23,705 nucleotides of DNA from DATARH01 sp035504075 (GCA_035504075.1 DATJSO010000037.1:1-23705), one strand, 5' to 3'; shown: positions 5,806 to 13,986, counted from the stretch's first letter. Notes: generated by a model from the sequence alone, not told the origin. A program made the numbers and translations.

Positions 5806-8169
5806 GTGCCGACCGCCCCACTGTCCAGCGAACTGCTTGCCGGTATGAACGCCTATTGGCGCGCCGCCAACTATCTGTCGGCCGGGCAGATCTATCTGAT
5901 GGACAACCCGCTGCTGCGCGAGCCGCTAACGCGCCGGCACATCAAGCCGCGCCTCTTGGGTCATTGGGGCACGACACCCGGCCTCAACTTCATCTACGTG
6001 CACCTCAATCGCGTCATCAAGGCGCGCGATCTCAACGTCATCTTCGTCACGGGTCCGGGTCACGGCGCGCCCGGCATCGTCGCCAACACCTGGCTTGAAG
6101 GCACCTACAGCGAACTCTATCCGAACGTGCCGCAGAACGAAGCCGGCATGCGGCGGCTGTTCACGCAGTTCTCGTTTCCGGGCGGCGTACCGAGCCATAC
6201 CGCGCCGGAGACGCCCGGCTCGATCAACGAAGGCGGCGAACTCGGGTATTCGCTGCTGCACGCCCATGGCGCCGTGTTCGACACCCCCGACCTCCTGGCG
6301 TGCTGTGTCATCGGCGACGGCGAGGCCGAAACGGGCGCGCTCGCCGCCTCCTGGCACTCGAACAAATTCCTCAACCCGGCCAGCGACGGGGCGGTGCTGC
6401 CGATCCTGCATCTGAACGGCTACAAGATCGCCAATCCGACGGTGCTGGCGCGCATCGGCGACGCTGAATTGGAGCAACTGCTGTGCGGCTACGGCTATGC
6501 GCCCCATATCGTCGCCGGCAGCGAGCCGGCCGCGATGCATCAGCAGATGGCGGCGACGCTCGACATTGTGCTCGACGAGATCGCGGCGCTGCAGCAGCAG
6601 GCGCGCGCCGACGGCTTCAAGACGCGGCCGCGCTGGCCGATGATCGTGCTGAAGACGCCGAAGGGATGGACCGGCCCCAAGATCGTCGACGGGCTGCCGG
6701 TCGAAGGGACGTGGCGGGCGCACCAGGTGCCGCTCGCCGAGGTGCAGACGAACCCCGAGCATCTGCGCCTGCTCGAAGACTGGATGAAAAGCTACCGGCC
6801 GGAAGAGTTGTTCGACGCCGCCGGCCGCCTCATACCGGAGCTGGCGGCGCTGGCGCCCGCGGGCGACCGGCGCATGGGCGCCAACCCGCACGCCAATGGC
6901 GGCCTGCTGCTGAAGGACCTCGAGCTGCCCGATTTCGGCGACTATGCCGTTGCGGTGCCGCAGCCGGGCGCGCTGCGCGGCGAAGCGACACGGGTCGCCG
7001 GGCAGTTTCTGCGCGACGTCATGAGGCGCAATGCCGAACGCCGCAATTTCCGCGTCATGGGGCCGGACGAGACGGCCTCCAACCGGCTTTCGGCGCTGTT
7101 CGATGCGACAAACCGCATGTTCGCGGCCGAGATCCAGCCGGGCGACGAGCATCTCGCGCCCGACGGCCGCGTCATGGAAGTGTTGAGCGAGCACCTGTGC
7201 CAGGGCTGGCTCGAAGGCTACCTGTTGACCGGCCGGCATGGCCTGTTCAACTGCTACGAGGCCTTCATCCACATCGTCGACTCGATGTTCAATCAGCATG
7301 CCAAGTGGCTGAAATCGAGCCGTCGCGTCCCCTGGCGGCGGCCGATCGCGTCATTGAACTATCTGTTGACGAGCCATGTCTGGCGGCAGGACCACAACGG
7401 CTTCAGCCACCAGGACCCCGGCTTCATCGATCATGTCGTCAACAAGAAGGCGGATATCGTGCGGGTCTACCTGCCGCCCGACGCCAACTGCCTGTTGTCG
7501 GTCGTCGACCACTGTCTCAGAAGCCGCGACTACGTCAACGTCATCGTCGCCGGCAAGCAGCCCGAATGGCAGTGGCTCGACATTGATGCGGCGGTGCGGC
7601 ATTGCACCGAGGGCCTCGGCATCTGGACCTGGGCGAGCAACGACGAGGGCGTCGAGCCCGATGTCGTCATGGCCTGCGCCGGCGACGTGCCGACGGTCGA
7701 GACGCTGGCCGCCGTCGATCTGTTGCGCAAAGAGCTGGCCGATCTGAAAATCCGCGTCGTCAACATCGTCGATCTGATGACGCTGCAGCCGCAGAGCGAA
7801 CATCCGCACGGCCTCGCCGACCGCGATTTCGACTCGATCTTCACCAGGGACAAGCCGGTCGTCTTCGCGTTCCATGGCTATCCCTGGCTGATCCATCGGC
7901 TGACCTACCGCCGCACCAACCATCACAATATCCACGTGCGCGGCTACAAGGAGGAGGGGACGACAACGACGCCGTTCGACATGGCCGTGCTGAACGATCT
8001 CGACCGCTTCCACCTCGCCGGCGACGTGATCGACCGGGTGCCGCGGCTGACCGGCATCGCCGGCCACGTCAAGCAGCGGCTGCGCGACCGGCTGGTCGAA
8101 CATCGGCGCTACGTCGATGCGCACGGCGACGACCTGCCGGAGGTGCGCGACTGGCGCTGGGGAGCGTGA
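5806..8169 (+). CDS. xfp: Xylulose-5-phosphate/fructose-6-phosphate phosphoketolase
   Basis: A 787-residue thiamine diphosphate enzyme splitting xylulose 5-phosphate (and often fructose 6-phosphate) with phosphate into acetyl phosphate and an aldose phosphate. Length and motifs fit the family: G-P-G-H-G-A-P-G near residues 82-89; P-S-H-T-A-P-E-T-P-G-S-I-N-E-G-G-E-L-G; the ThDP/Mg motif G-D-G-E-A-E-T-G at 170-177; and D-H-N-G-F-S-H-Q-D-P-G-F at 529-540 in the second domain. The start is GTG 5806 behind AAGGAGA. Acetyl phosphate would feed acetate kinase or phosphotransacetylase, neither of which is in this window. It follows the broken phosphoribosyltransferase and the pseudogene on the same strand, so it may once have been in one transcript with them. 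Substrate preference cannot be decided from sequence. Confidence 0.97.
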   Translation: MPTAPLSSELLAGMNAYWRAANYLSAGQIYLMDNPLLREPLTRRHIKPRLLGHWGTTPGLNFIYVHLNRVIKARDLNVIFVTGPGHGAPGIVANTWLEGTYSELYPNVPQNEAGMRRLFTQFSFPGGVPSHTAPETPGSINEGGELGYSLLHAHGAVFDTPDLLACCVIGDGEAETGALAASWHSNKFLNPASDGAVLPILHLNGYKIANPTVLARIGDAELEQLLCGYGYAPHIVAGSEPAAMHQQMAATLDIVLDEIAALQQQARADGFKTRPRWPMIVLKTPKGWTGPKIVDGLPVEGTWRAHQVPLAEVQTNPEHLRLLEDWMKSYRPEELFDAAGRLIPELAALAPAGDRRMGANPHANGGLLLKDLELPDFGDYAVAVPQPGALRGEATRVAGQFLRDVMRRNAERRNFRVMGPDETASNRLSALFDATNRMFAAEIQPGDEHLAPDGRVMEVLSEHLCQGWLEGYLLTGRHGLFNCYEAFIHIVDSMFNQHAKWLKSSRRVPWRRPIASLNYLLTSHVWRQDHNGFSHQDPGFIDHVVNKKADIVRVYLPPDANCLLSVVDHCLRSRDYVNVIVAGKQPEWQWLDIDAAVRHCTEGLGIWTWASNDEGVEPDVVMACAGDVPTVETLAAVDLLRKELADLKIRVVNIVDLMTLQPQSEHPHGLADRDFDSIFTRDKPVVFAFHGYPWLIHRLTYRRTNHHNIHVRGYKEEGTTTTPFDMAVLNDLDRFHLAGDVIDRVPRLTGIAGHVKQRLRDRLVEHRRYVDAHGDDLPEVRDWRWGA

Positions 8170-8199
8170 CCCGGGGTGGCCGGCGGCCCGGCGGGCGCG

Positions 8200-8228
8200 T
8201 TGCGCAGCCGGGGCCGCCTCGCTATGAT
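8200..8228 (+). promoter_or_regulatory. Promoter of tRNA-Pro(GGG)
   Basis: TTGCGC (8200-8205), exactly 17 bp, then TATGAT (8223-8228, 5 of 6 to consensus). Predicted transcription start is near 8235, about 12 nt before the mature tRNA 5' end, as expected for a tRNA precursor. Confidence 0.6.
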
Positions 8229-8246
8229 CGCGCCGCCGGGCGCGGT

Positions 8247-8323
8247 CGGAGCGTAGCGCAGCCTGGTAGCGCATCAGCATGGGGTGCTGAGGGTCGTGAG
8301 TTCGAATCTCACCGCTCCGACCA
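8247..8323 (+). tRNA. tRNA-Pro(GGG)
   Basis: A complete 77-nt cloverleaf. Acceptor stem CGGAGCG pairs with CGCTCCG. The D arm is GCGCAGCCTGGTAGCGC. The anticodon stem TCAGC/GCTGA encloses loop ATGGGGT, giving anticodon GGG, which reads CCC and CCU proline codons. The T arm GTGAGTTCGAATCTCAC has the standard TTCGAAT loop. Discriminator A and an encoded CCA end the gene. The pairing of C1 with G72 fits bacterial tRNA-Pro. No integrase gene or repeated tRNA 3' end is visible nearby, so there is no sign that it serves as an attachment site here. Confidence 0.97.
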
Positions 8324-8372
8324 ATTCCAAAATGCTTTTGCAACAAAGCGGGCCGGTGCGGCGGGAGGGGTG

Positions 8373-9446
8373 ATGGCTCAGATCGGCGACGCGAAGGGCG
8401 AGTATCCCGGGATCTCCTATCGCGGCGACGGCGCGTTGCAAACATGGCTGGCGCGGCGGCCGCCGGAAGCGGCGCTTGAACCCGCGCTGCCGATCATCGA
8501 CCCGCACCATCATTTCTGGGACACGCCGGCGCGCGGCCGCTATCTGATCGACGAATTGCTGCGCGACATCGGCGGCGGCCACAACATTGTCGCGACGGTC
8601 TTTGTCGAATGCCGCTCGATGTACAGAAAAGATGGGCCGCGCGAGTTGGCGCCGGTCGGCGAAGTCGAGTTCGTCAACGGCATCGCGGCGATGAGCGCGT
8701 CGGGCGGTTACGGGCCGTGCCGGATCGCCGAAGCGATCGTCGGCGGCGCCGACCTGCTGCTCGGCGCCCGCGTGCGCGAGTTGCTGGAGGCGCAGATCGC
8801 CGCCGGCGGCGGCCGCTTTCGCGGCATCCGCCACGGGCTGGCAATGGACGAGAGCCCGGCGATCGCACGTCACGCGCTGCGACAGGTGCCGCCGCACCTG
8901 GCGCGCGAGGCGCGCTTTCGCGAGGGGTTTGCGCAGCTGGCGCCGCTCGGCCTCAGCTTTGAAGCGTGGCAATACCATCCGCAGCTTCCCGACCTGATCG
9001 ATCTCGCGCGCGCCTTTCCCGATACGACGATCATCCTCAACCATGTCGGCGGCGTCCTCGGCGTCGGCCCCTATGCCGGCAAGCGCGAGGAAATCCTCGC
9101 GAATTGGCGGCGGGACATCGCCGAATTGGCAAAATGCCCGAATGTCGTCGTCAAGCTTGGCGGGGTCGGCATGATGTCGTTCGGCTTCGACTTCCACGAA
9201 CGGGACGTGCCGCCGTCGTCTGAGGAACTGGGCGCCGCGTGGCGCCAGTATCTCGAGCCGTGCATCGAGGCGTTCGGCGCCGAACGGGCGATGTTCGAGA
9301 GCAACTTCCCGCCTGACAAGCAGTCGGGCGGCTATACCGAATTGTGGAACGCATTCAAGCGCATCACCCGCGGTGCGTCGGCGGCCGAGAAGCGGGCCCT
9401 CTACGGCGGCACGGCGGCGCGCGTCTATCGGATCGCCGCGCCGTGA
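8373..9446 (+). CDS. Amidohydrolase-2 family TIM-barrel hydrolase
   Basis: A 357-residue protein of the amidohydrolase-2 family (metal-dependent hydrolases and decarboxylases of cyclic or aromatic-derived substrates). Seen: I-I-D-P-H-H-H-F-W-D at residues 41-50, holding the metal histidines on strand 1; G-I-R-H-G-L near the middle; I-I-L-N-H-V-G-G; C-P-N-V-V-V-K-L-G-G; and F-E-S-N-F-P-P-D-K, the usual family closing motif with the catalytic aspartate. The ATG at 8373 has a strong GGGAGGGG ribosome site and avoids overlap with the tRNA that ends 49 bp upstream; longer open reading runs through the tRNA and is not real. The substrate is unknown. Lactonase-type activity on carboxylate rings is common among close relatives. 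It converges on the DUF2892 gene (18-bp gap). Confidence 0.9.
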   Translation: MAQIGDAKGEYPGISYRGDGALQTWLARRPPEAALEPALPIIDPHHHFWDTPARGRYLIDELLRDIGGGHNIVATVFVECRSMYRKDGPRELAPVGEVEFVNGIAAMSASGGYGPCRIAEAIVGGADLLLGARVRELLEAQIAAGGGRFRGIRHGLAMDESPAIARHALRQVPPHLAREARFREGFAQLAPLGLSFEAWQYHPQLPDLIDLARAFPDTTIILNHVGGVLGVGPYAGKREEILANWRRDIAELAKCPNVVVKLGGVGMMSFGFDFHERDVPPSSEELGAAWRQYLEPCIEAFGAERAMFESNFPPDKQSGGYTELWNAFKRITRGASAAEKRALYGGTAARVYRIAAP

Positions 9447-9464
9447 TCCGGCGCGGGACGGCGG

Positions 9465-9758
9465 TTACCGGTCGGCCAACGCGCCGGTGACCGGCGTCCA
9501 GGCAGGCGGATCGCTCGCCGGAAAGCTGTCCTCCGAGGCTTCGCGCACCGGGTCGCGCGGCGCGTCTGCGCGACCGGCGTCAAGCCGCTCATAGAGCGCA
9601 CAGCGACCGGTCAGGCCGCGCTGCAGCAACGCCCAGCCTCCGATTGCAACGATGATGCGCAGCAGCGACGGGCGCCCGATCGCCTGTGCGATCAGCGCAG
9701 CGCCGGCAATCACGGAGCCGATTCGCTCGGCGGATCCGACATTTGCGGCTGCGGCCAT
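9465..9758 (-). CDS. Small DUF2892 inner-membrane protein with SFPASDPPAW tail
   Basis: A 97-residue protein. Residues 6-50 match the YgaP-like DUF2892 membrane domain: N-V-G-S-A-E-R-I-G-S, two hydrophobic helices, then G-L-T-G-R-C-A-L-Y. A hydrophilic linker leads to the C-terminal E-D-S-F-P-A-S-D-P-P-A-W-T-P, a short motif I recall at the ends of many small alphaproteobacterial proteins of otherwise different type. It starts at ATG 9758 behind GGAGA. In this family the domain is normally fused to rhodanese or stands alone; here it stands alone. The function is unknown. It is divergent from the penicillin-binding protein gene across about 200 bp. Confidence 0.8.
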   Translation of the reverse strand: MAAAANVGSAERIGSVIAGAALIAQAIGRPSLLRIIVAIGGWALLQRGLTGRCALYERLDAGRADAPRDPVREASEDSFPASDPPAWTPVTGALADR

Positions 9759-9957
9759 GGCGCGATTCTCCGGCGGACTGGACGATCTGGCCAACAAGAC
9801 GGCGGCGCCCCGGTTCCGCGGCGCGGCAGGAGCGGCTTGTCGAACCGTCGCCACAGTCGCGCGATAATAGAGGCGCGGACGGCCATTGTGCCGCCAAAAG
9901 GGGGATTGCGTCCGATGCGCCCGGTAATCCGCGCCGACAATCGCCGGCCGGTGCACA

Positions 9958-11964
9958 ATGCCTGAGCCGCCGCCGCTGCGCGTCGGGTCGGCCGATCGGC
10001 AGCCCGGGGCGCGGCCGACCCGTCCCGGCCAGTCGCCGAGGCGACCGGCGCCGCGGCGGAGCCGCGGGCGGTGGCTGAAGCTGTTCGTGCTGGCGGCGTT
10101 GTGGGGCTTGATCATCGGCGGCGGCATCCTCGGCTATTTCGCGCTGAGCTTGCCCGACACCAGCCAACTCGCGGTCGCCGAGCGGCGGCCGGACCTGACG
10201 ATCCTTGCCGACGACGGCAGCGTCATTGCCACGTTCGGCGATCTGTTCGGCCGGCCGCTGACGTTGCAGCAGATGCCGCGCTACCTGCCAGAGGCGGTCA
10301 TCGCCACCGAAGACCGCCGCTTCTACAGCAATTTCGGCATCGATCCCATCGGCATGCTGCGCGCGGCCGTGGCCGATCTGCGCGCCGGGCGTATCGTCGA
10401 GGGCGGCAGCACGATCACCCAGCAGCTCGCAAAGATCCTGTTTCTGACGCCCGAGCGCAGCATCAGCCGCAAGATCCGCGAGACGCTGCTGGCGCTGTGG
10501 CTCGATCACCGGTTTGCCAAGAACCAGATCCTCGAAATCTACCTGAACCGCGTCTATCTCGGTGCCGGCGCCTATGGCGTCGATGCCGCGGCGCATCGCT
10601 ATTTCGGCAAGTCGGCTGCCGATCTCGACCTTTACGAATGCGCCGTCATTGCCGGGCTGTTGAAGGCGCCGAGCCGGTTCAGCCCGGCGCGCGACCGCGC
10701 CGCCGCCGCGGCGCGCGCCGCGCAAGTCCTGCACAACATGGTCGAAGCCGGCTTCATCAACCACGCCCAGGCGCAAGACGCCGAAACACACGGTGCCGAA
10801 TGGGCCGCCGCCGGGCACGAGGGGTCACGCTATTTCGCCGATTGGGTGGCCGACCAGGTCCATGATTTCGCCGACGCTACCGATCGCGACCTGATCGTCG
10901 AAACGACGCTCGATCCGCGCCTGCAGCGGCTGGCGGAAGCCTCGGCCGGCGGGATCCTCGCCCGGTACGGCGGCCGCGACCGGGTGAGCCAGGATGCCTT
11001 TGTCGCGCTTGCCCCGGACGGCGCCGTTCGCGCGATGGTGGGCGGCCGCGACTATGCGGAAAGCCAGTTCAATCGCGCGACCGAGGCCGAGCGCCAGCCC
11101 GGCTCGGCCTTCAAGCCGTTCGTCTATCTCGCTGGGCTGGAAGCAGGTTTGCGTCCCGACGATCGGTTCGACGACGCCCCGATCCGCATCGGCAACTGGC
11201 AGCCGCACGATTATGAGCGGCATTACCAGGGAGAGATGAGCCTGTCGCAGGCGCTCGCCCAGTCGATCAATACGATCGCGGTGCGCGTCGCCGAACGCGC
11301 CGGCATCGCTCAGGTCATCGCGACTGCCAACCGGCTCGGCATCGCTTCGACCCTGCCGCGCGACGCCAGCATCACCCTCGGCACGGCCGATGTGAACCTG
11401 CTGGAGCTGACCGCCGCCTATGCGCCGTTCGCCAATGGCGGCAACGGCGTCATCCCCTACGGCATCGCCGAGATCCGCGACCGCCGCGGCAATGTTGTCT
11501 ATCGCCGCGAGGGTTCCGGGCCCGGACCCGTCGTCGCGCCGCAATATGTCGGCATGATGAACGAGATGCTGCAGGGCGTCATTGCCGACGGCACGGGCCG
11601 GCTCGCCGCACTGCCGCGCCCGGCCGCCGGCAAGACCGGCACGACGCAGGACTACCGCGACGCCTGGTTCATCGGCTACACGGCCGATCTGGTCGCCGGC
11701 GTGTGGTTCGGCAACGACGACGATTCGCCGATGCGGCGGGTAACGGGTGGTTCGCTGCCGGCTGCAGCGTGGCGCAAGTTCATGCTGGCGGCGACGAGCG
11801 GCATGCCGGTGCGGCCGCTGCCCGATACCGGGCCGCCGCGCGCGCCAGCGTCTGCCGTCGCGGCTGACGAATCGCCGTTCGCGCGGCTGCTCGGCTGGCT
11901 CGTCGGCGCGCCGGCGCAACCGGCCGCGCCGCTGCGCTTCCCGGATCCGCCGTCGCAAAACTGA
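9958..11964 (+). CDS. Class A penicillin-binding protein (bifunctional transglycosylase/transpeptidase)
   Basis: A 668-residue peptidoglycan synthase anchored by one N-terminal membrane helix (about residues 40-63) after a Pro/Arg-rich cytoplasmic tail. The GT51 transglycosylase domain has catalytic E118 in A-T-E-D-R-R-F-Y and G-G-S-T-I-T-Q-Q-L-A-K. The transpeptidase domain has all three active-site boxes: S383-x-x-K386 in Q-P-G-S-A-F-K-P-F, S436-I-N438, and K559-T-G. It is shorter than E. coli PBP1a because the inserted extra domains are absent, which is common in alphaproteobacterial paralogues. The start codon has no strong ribosome site, so an internal start before the membrane helix is possible. 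Its TGA overlaps the dedA ATG by one base, implying translational coupling. Confidence 0.94.
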   Translation: MPEPPPLRVGSADRQPGARPTRPGQSPRRPAPRRSRGRWLKLFVLAALWGLIIGGGILGYFALSLPDTSQLAVAERRPDLTILADDGSVIATFGDLFGRPLTLQQMPRYLPEAVIATEDRRFYSNFGIDPIGMLRAAVADLRAGRIVEGGSTITQQLAKILFLTPERSISRKIRETLLALWLDHRFAKNQILEIYLNRVYLGAGAYGVDAAAHRYFGKSAADLDLYECAVIAGLLKAPSRFSPARDRAAAAARAAQVLHNMVEAGFINHAQAQDAETHGAEWAAAGHEGSRYFADWVADQVHDFADATDRDLIVETTLDPRLQRLAEASAGGILARYGGRDRVSQDAFVALAPDGAVRAMVGGRDYAESQFNRATEAERQPGSAFKPFVYLAGLEAGLRPDDRFDDAPIRIGNWQPHDYERHYQGEMSLSQALAQSINTIAVRVAERAGIAQVIATANRLGIASTLPRDASITLGTADVNLLELTAAYAPFANGGNGVIPYGIAEIRDRRGNVVYRREGSGPGPVVAPQYVGMMNEMLQGVIADGTGRLAALPRPAAGKTGTTQDYRDAWFIGYTADLVAGVWFGNDDDSPMRRVTGGSLPAAAWRKFMLAATSGMPVRPLPDTGPPRAPASAVAADESPFARLLGWLVGAPAQPAAPLRFPDPPSQN

Positions 11965-12587
11965 TGGGGCACAGCGTGACCGCCGCGGTCGCCGGCTTTA
12001 TCATCGCGGCGATCTCCGCCGGCGGATATGCCGGCATCGTCGGTCTGATGGCCATCGAATCGGCCTGCATCCCGCTGCCGTCGGAAATCATCATGCCGTT
12101 TTCCGGCTATCTCGCCGCGGCGGGACGCTTTGATCTGCTGCTCGCTGCGACCGCCGGCGCGATCGGCTGCAATGTCGGCTCGACCGTCGCCTACGCCGCC
12201 GGACGCTACGGCGGCCGACCGCTCATCGAGCGCTGGGGCCGTTGGCTGCTGATCAGGCCGGAAGATCTAGCGGCGGCCGACCGCTTTTTCCTGCGTTTCG
12301 GCGGCATCGCGGTGCTGATCGCGCGGCTGCTGCCGGTGCTTCGCACATTCATCGCGCTACCGGCCGGCATCGTCCGCATGCCGCAGCTGAAATTCCAGCT
12401 CTACACGTTTGTCGGCTCTTGGGCGTGGTGCTTCGCGCTGGCCTGCGTCGGCTACAAGCTCGGGCAGCGCTGGCAAAGCGACCCGCGGCTGGGTGCCATC
12501 CTGCACCGCTTCGATTTCGTCATCGTGGCGTTCGTTGTCGTCGCCGTGTTCTGGTACATCCGCCGGCATCTGCGCCGCGGCGCGTGA
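11964..12587 (+). CDS. DedA family (VTT domain) membrane protein
   Basis: A 207-residue polytopic protein. Family marks: E-S-A-C-I-P-L-P-S-E-I-I-M-P-F-S-G-Y-L near residues 31-49 and the F-x-R-F-G-G-x-A-V-L-I-A-R-L-L-P-V-L-R-T-F-I-A-L-P-A-G region around 110-135, containing the functionally important arginines. DedA proteins are proton-dependent membrane proteins, some of which flip undecaprenyl phosphate or phospholipid carriers. The gene overlaps the PBP stop codon by one base (TGATG), so coupling with a peptidoglycan synthase fits a role in recycling the lipid carrier; that link is inference. It converges on the MaoC-like gene with a 6-bp gap. Confidence 0.92.
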   Translation: MGHSVTAAVAGFIIAAISAGGYAGIVGLMAIESACIPLPSEIIMPFSGYLAAAGRFDLLLAATAGAIGCNVGSTVAYAAGRYGGRPLIERWGRWLLIRPEDLAAADRFFLRFGGIAVLIARLLPVLRTFIALPAGIVRMPQLKFQLYTFVGSWAWCFALACVGYKLGQRWQSDPRLGAILHRFDFVIVAFVVVAVFWYIRRHLRRGA

Positions 12588-12593
12588 GGCGGA

Positions 12594-13403
12594 TTACGCG
12601 GCTTCCGCGGCCTGGCGCGGCCGATAGATCGCGGTGTGTACGACATGCGCGGCCGGCGCGTCGCCGTCGGCAAGGACCAGCGCGTCGATCTCGACAAAGC
12701 GGTGGCCGTTTTTCTGATAATTCGCGACGACGCGGGCGCATACCGACAGTGTGCTGCCGACCGCGACCGCCGCACGATGTCGGATCTTGCTGGCGGTATG
12801 GATCCACGGGCCGAGCACGACGTTGCGGCTGATCGCGAAATTGCAGCTGCGCAGGATGTCGCGCGGATGCACGAGACCCTCGGCGGCGTAGATCGGCGCC
12901 GTTTCATGCGCGTCGACGAGATACCGCGCGGCCATCTCCGGCGTGACGGGGTAGGGGTCAAGGCCAAGCCACGTGCCGACCGCGAGCGAAGCCTCGTCGG
13001 CCGGCGGACGCGGCTCGGGGCGTTGCGGCACCCGCCGGAAATCGCCGGTCGCCGCCGCCGCGGCAAGTTCGGGCAGCGCGGCGCGGCCGACGGCGCAGGT
13101 CTCGCCGCGGCTTTCGACGGTAATCGCCAGCGCGTCGCCGTCCTCGCGAGCCGTCACTGTCGCCACGTCGCCGTCATAGACGGGCTTCAGAAAGCGACAC
13201 TCGGCGCTGCCGCGCAGGAGCCATTGGCGGCCCCAGCGTTCGACCGGGAGGTGCGACATGTAGCCCCACACGTCGACGCCCGGCACCAGCCCGCCGCCGA
13301 AGCCGAAGCGCCGCGCCGTCGCGTCGTCGTGGATCTTGTTCTCGGAATCCTGCGCGGTGTTGAACGCAACGACCCGATAGGGCCCGAGATAGGCGTCGGT
13401 CAT
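12594..13403 (-). CDS. MaoC-like double hot-dog protein
   Basis: A 269-residue protein that appears to contain two hot-dog folds. The first (residues about 8-100) has S-E-N-K-I-H25 followed by A-R-R-F-G-F-G-G-G-L-V-P-G, the (R)-hydratase arrangement, but the position of the usual catalytic Asp in D-x-N-P-[LIV]-H is Ser20, with Asp19 just before. The second half (about 145-260) has W-I-H-T-A-S-K-I-R-H-R and F-V-E-I-D-A. It may act as an acyl-CoA hydratase or thioesterase-like protein, or be non-catalytic. It starts at ATG 13403 with an excellent GAGGAG; a longer in-frame reading overlaps osmC and is rejected. It lies 10 bp downstream of the osmC-family stop, clearly in the same operon. Confidence 0.75.
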   Translation of the reverse strand: MTDAYLGPYRVVAFNTAQDSENKIHDDATARRFGFGGGLVPGVDVWGYMSHLPVERWGRQWLLRGSAECRFLKPVYDGDVATVTAREDGDALAITVESRGETCAVGRAALPELAAAAATGDFRRVPQRPEPRPPADEASLAVGTWLGLDPYPVTPEMAARYLVDAHETAPIYAAEGLVHPRDILRSCNFAISRNVVLGPWIHTASKIRHRAAVAVGSTLSVCARVVANYQKNGHRFVEIDALVLADGDAPAAHVVHTAIYRPRQAAEAA

Positions 13404-13413
13404 CGCCGTCTCC

Positions 13414-13923
13414 TCAGCGCTGTGCGATATCGGCGGCAACGGGCGGCGGGCGGCGCAACGTCTGCAAGACGACGCAATAGCGCTCGGTCAATCTGAGCAG
13501 CGTGTCGATCCGGTCGCGCGGCTCGTCGGTCTCGAGCGCGAAGCTGAGCCGGATGTCGCGGAAGCCGACCGGCGCGTCGCGGTCGACGCCGAGCGTGCCG
13601 CGGAAATCGATATCGCCCTCGGCGCGCACCCGGCCGCTGTCGAGACGGAATTCGAGCGCCGTCGCGACCGCGCGTAGCGTAACGCCGGCGCAGGCGACGA
13701 GCGCTTCGAGCAGCATGTCGCCGGAACACGCCTGCAACCCGCTGCCGCCCGTCGCCGGATGCAGCCCGGCCTCGACGAGCGCGTGGCCGGTCTCGACCCG
13801 GCAGGCGAGGCCGTCGGCGGCAAGCTCGCCCTCGGCCGTCAATGTCACGACCGCAGCAGTCGGATCGTCGCGGTACTGCGCCTTTAGCGGCGCCTGCATT
13901 TCGCGCAACGCAGTCGCATCCAT
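13414..13923 (-). CDS. OsmC family protein
   Basis: A 169-residue thiol-dependent peroxidase-fold protein. Both conserved cysteines are present: C78 in L-L-E-A-L-V-A-C-A-G-V-T-L on the central helix and C150 in T-E-R-Y-C-V-V-L-Q-T-L. The Y-C-V-V-L-Q-T-L form marks the general OsmC/YhfA-like branch rather than Ohr, so organic peroxide reduction is possible but not certain. The start at ATG 13923 follows GCGAGGTG. It is the first gene of a two-gene unit with the MaoC-like gene. A promoter and a perfect palindrome lie just upstream. Confidence 0.9.
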   Translation of the reverse strand: MDATALREMQAPLKAQYRDDPTAAVVTLTAEGELAADGLACRVETGHALVEAGLHPATGGSGLQACSGDMLLEALVACAGVTLRAVATALEFRLDSGRVRAEGDIDFRGTLGVDRDAPVGFRDIRLSFALETDEPRDRIDTLLRLTERYCVVLQTLRRPPPVAADIAQR

Positions 13924-13957
13924 CGTACACCTCGCCTGTCGGCCTGCCCGGCCCGGC

Positions 13958-13986
13958 ACGATAGCACGGCCATCGCGCGATGGCAG
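13958..13986 (-). promoter_or_regulatory. Promoter of the osmC-maoC unit
   Basis: On the minus strand: CTGCCA (-35, complement of 13981-13986), 17-bp spacer, TATCGT (-10, complement of 13958-13963). Each hexamer matches consensus at four of six positions. The predicted start is about 7 bp further on, giving a leader near 30 nt. Confidence 0.4.
13969..13984. promoter_or_regulatory. 16-bp perfect palindrome, candidate operator
   Basis: GCCATCGCGCGATGGC is its own reverse complement. It lies within the spacer and the -35 hexamer of the proposed osmC promoter, in the 135-bp gap between divergent osmC and lysE-family genes, the classical place for a dimeric repressor. The regulator is not identifiable here; a peroxide- or MarR-type sensor would be natural for osmC, by inference. 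Confidence 0.45.

Noticed and set aside
7602..8372. Long N-terminal extension of the amidohydrolase reading frame
   Set aside because: It runs through the end of xfp and the whole tRNA-Pro gene; the strong ribosome site and family-like start at 8373 show that it is a shadow.
8247..8372. tRNA-Pro as an integration site for a mobile element
   Set aside because: No integrase, no duplicated tRNA 3' end and no change of gene character on either side.
9759..9957. Promoters in the gap between the DUF2892 and PBP genes
   Set aside because: GATAATAG near 9863 gives -10-like hexamers on both strands, but -35 candidates (TTGTCG at 9837, a minus-strand TTGGCG near 9892) are 20-22 bp away, too far to support a call.
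12594..13439. Longer start (13439) for the MaoC-like protein
   Set aside because: It would overlap the osmC-family coding end and lacks a ribosome site, whereas ATG 13403 has GAGGAG at good spacing.
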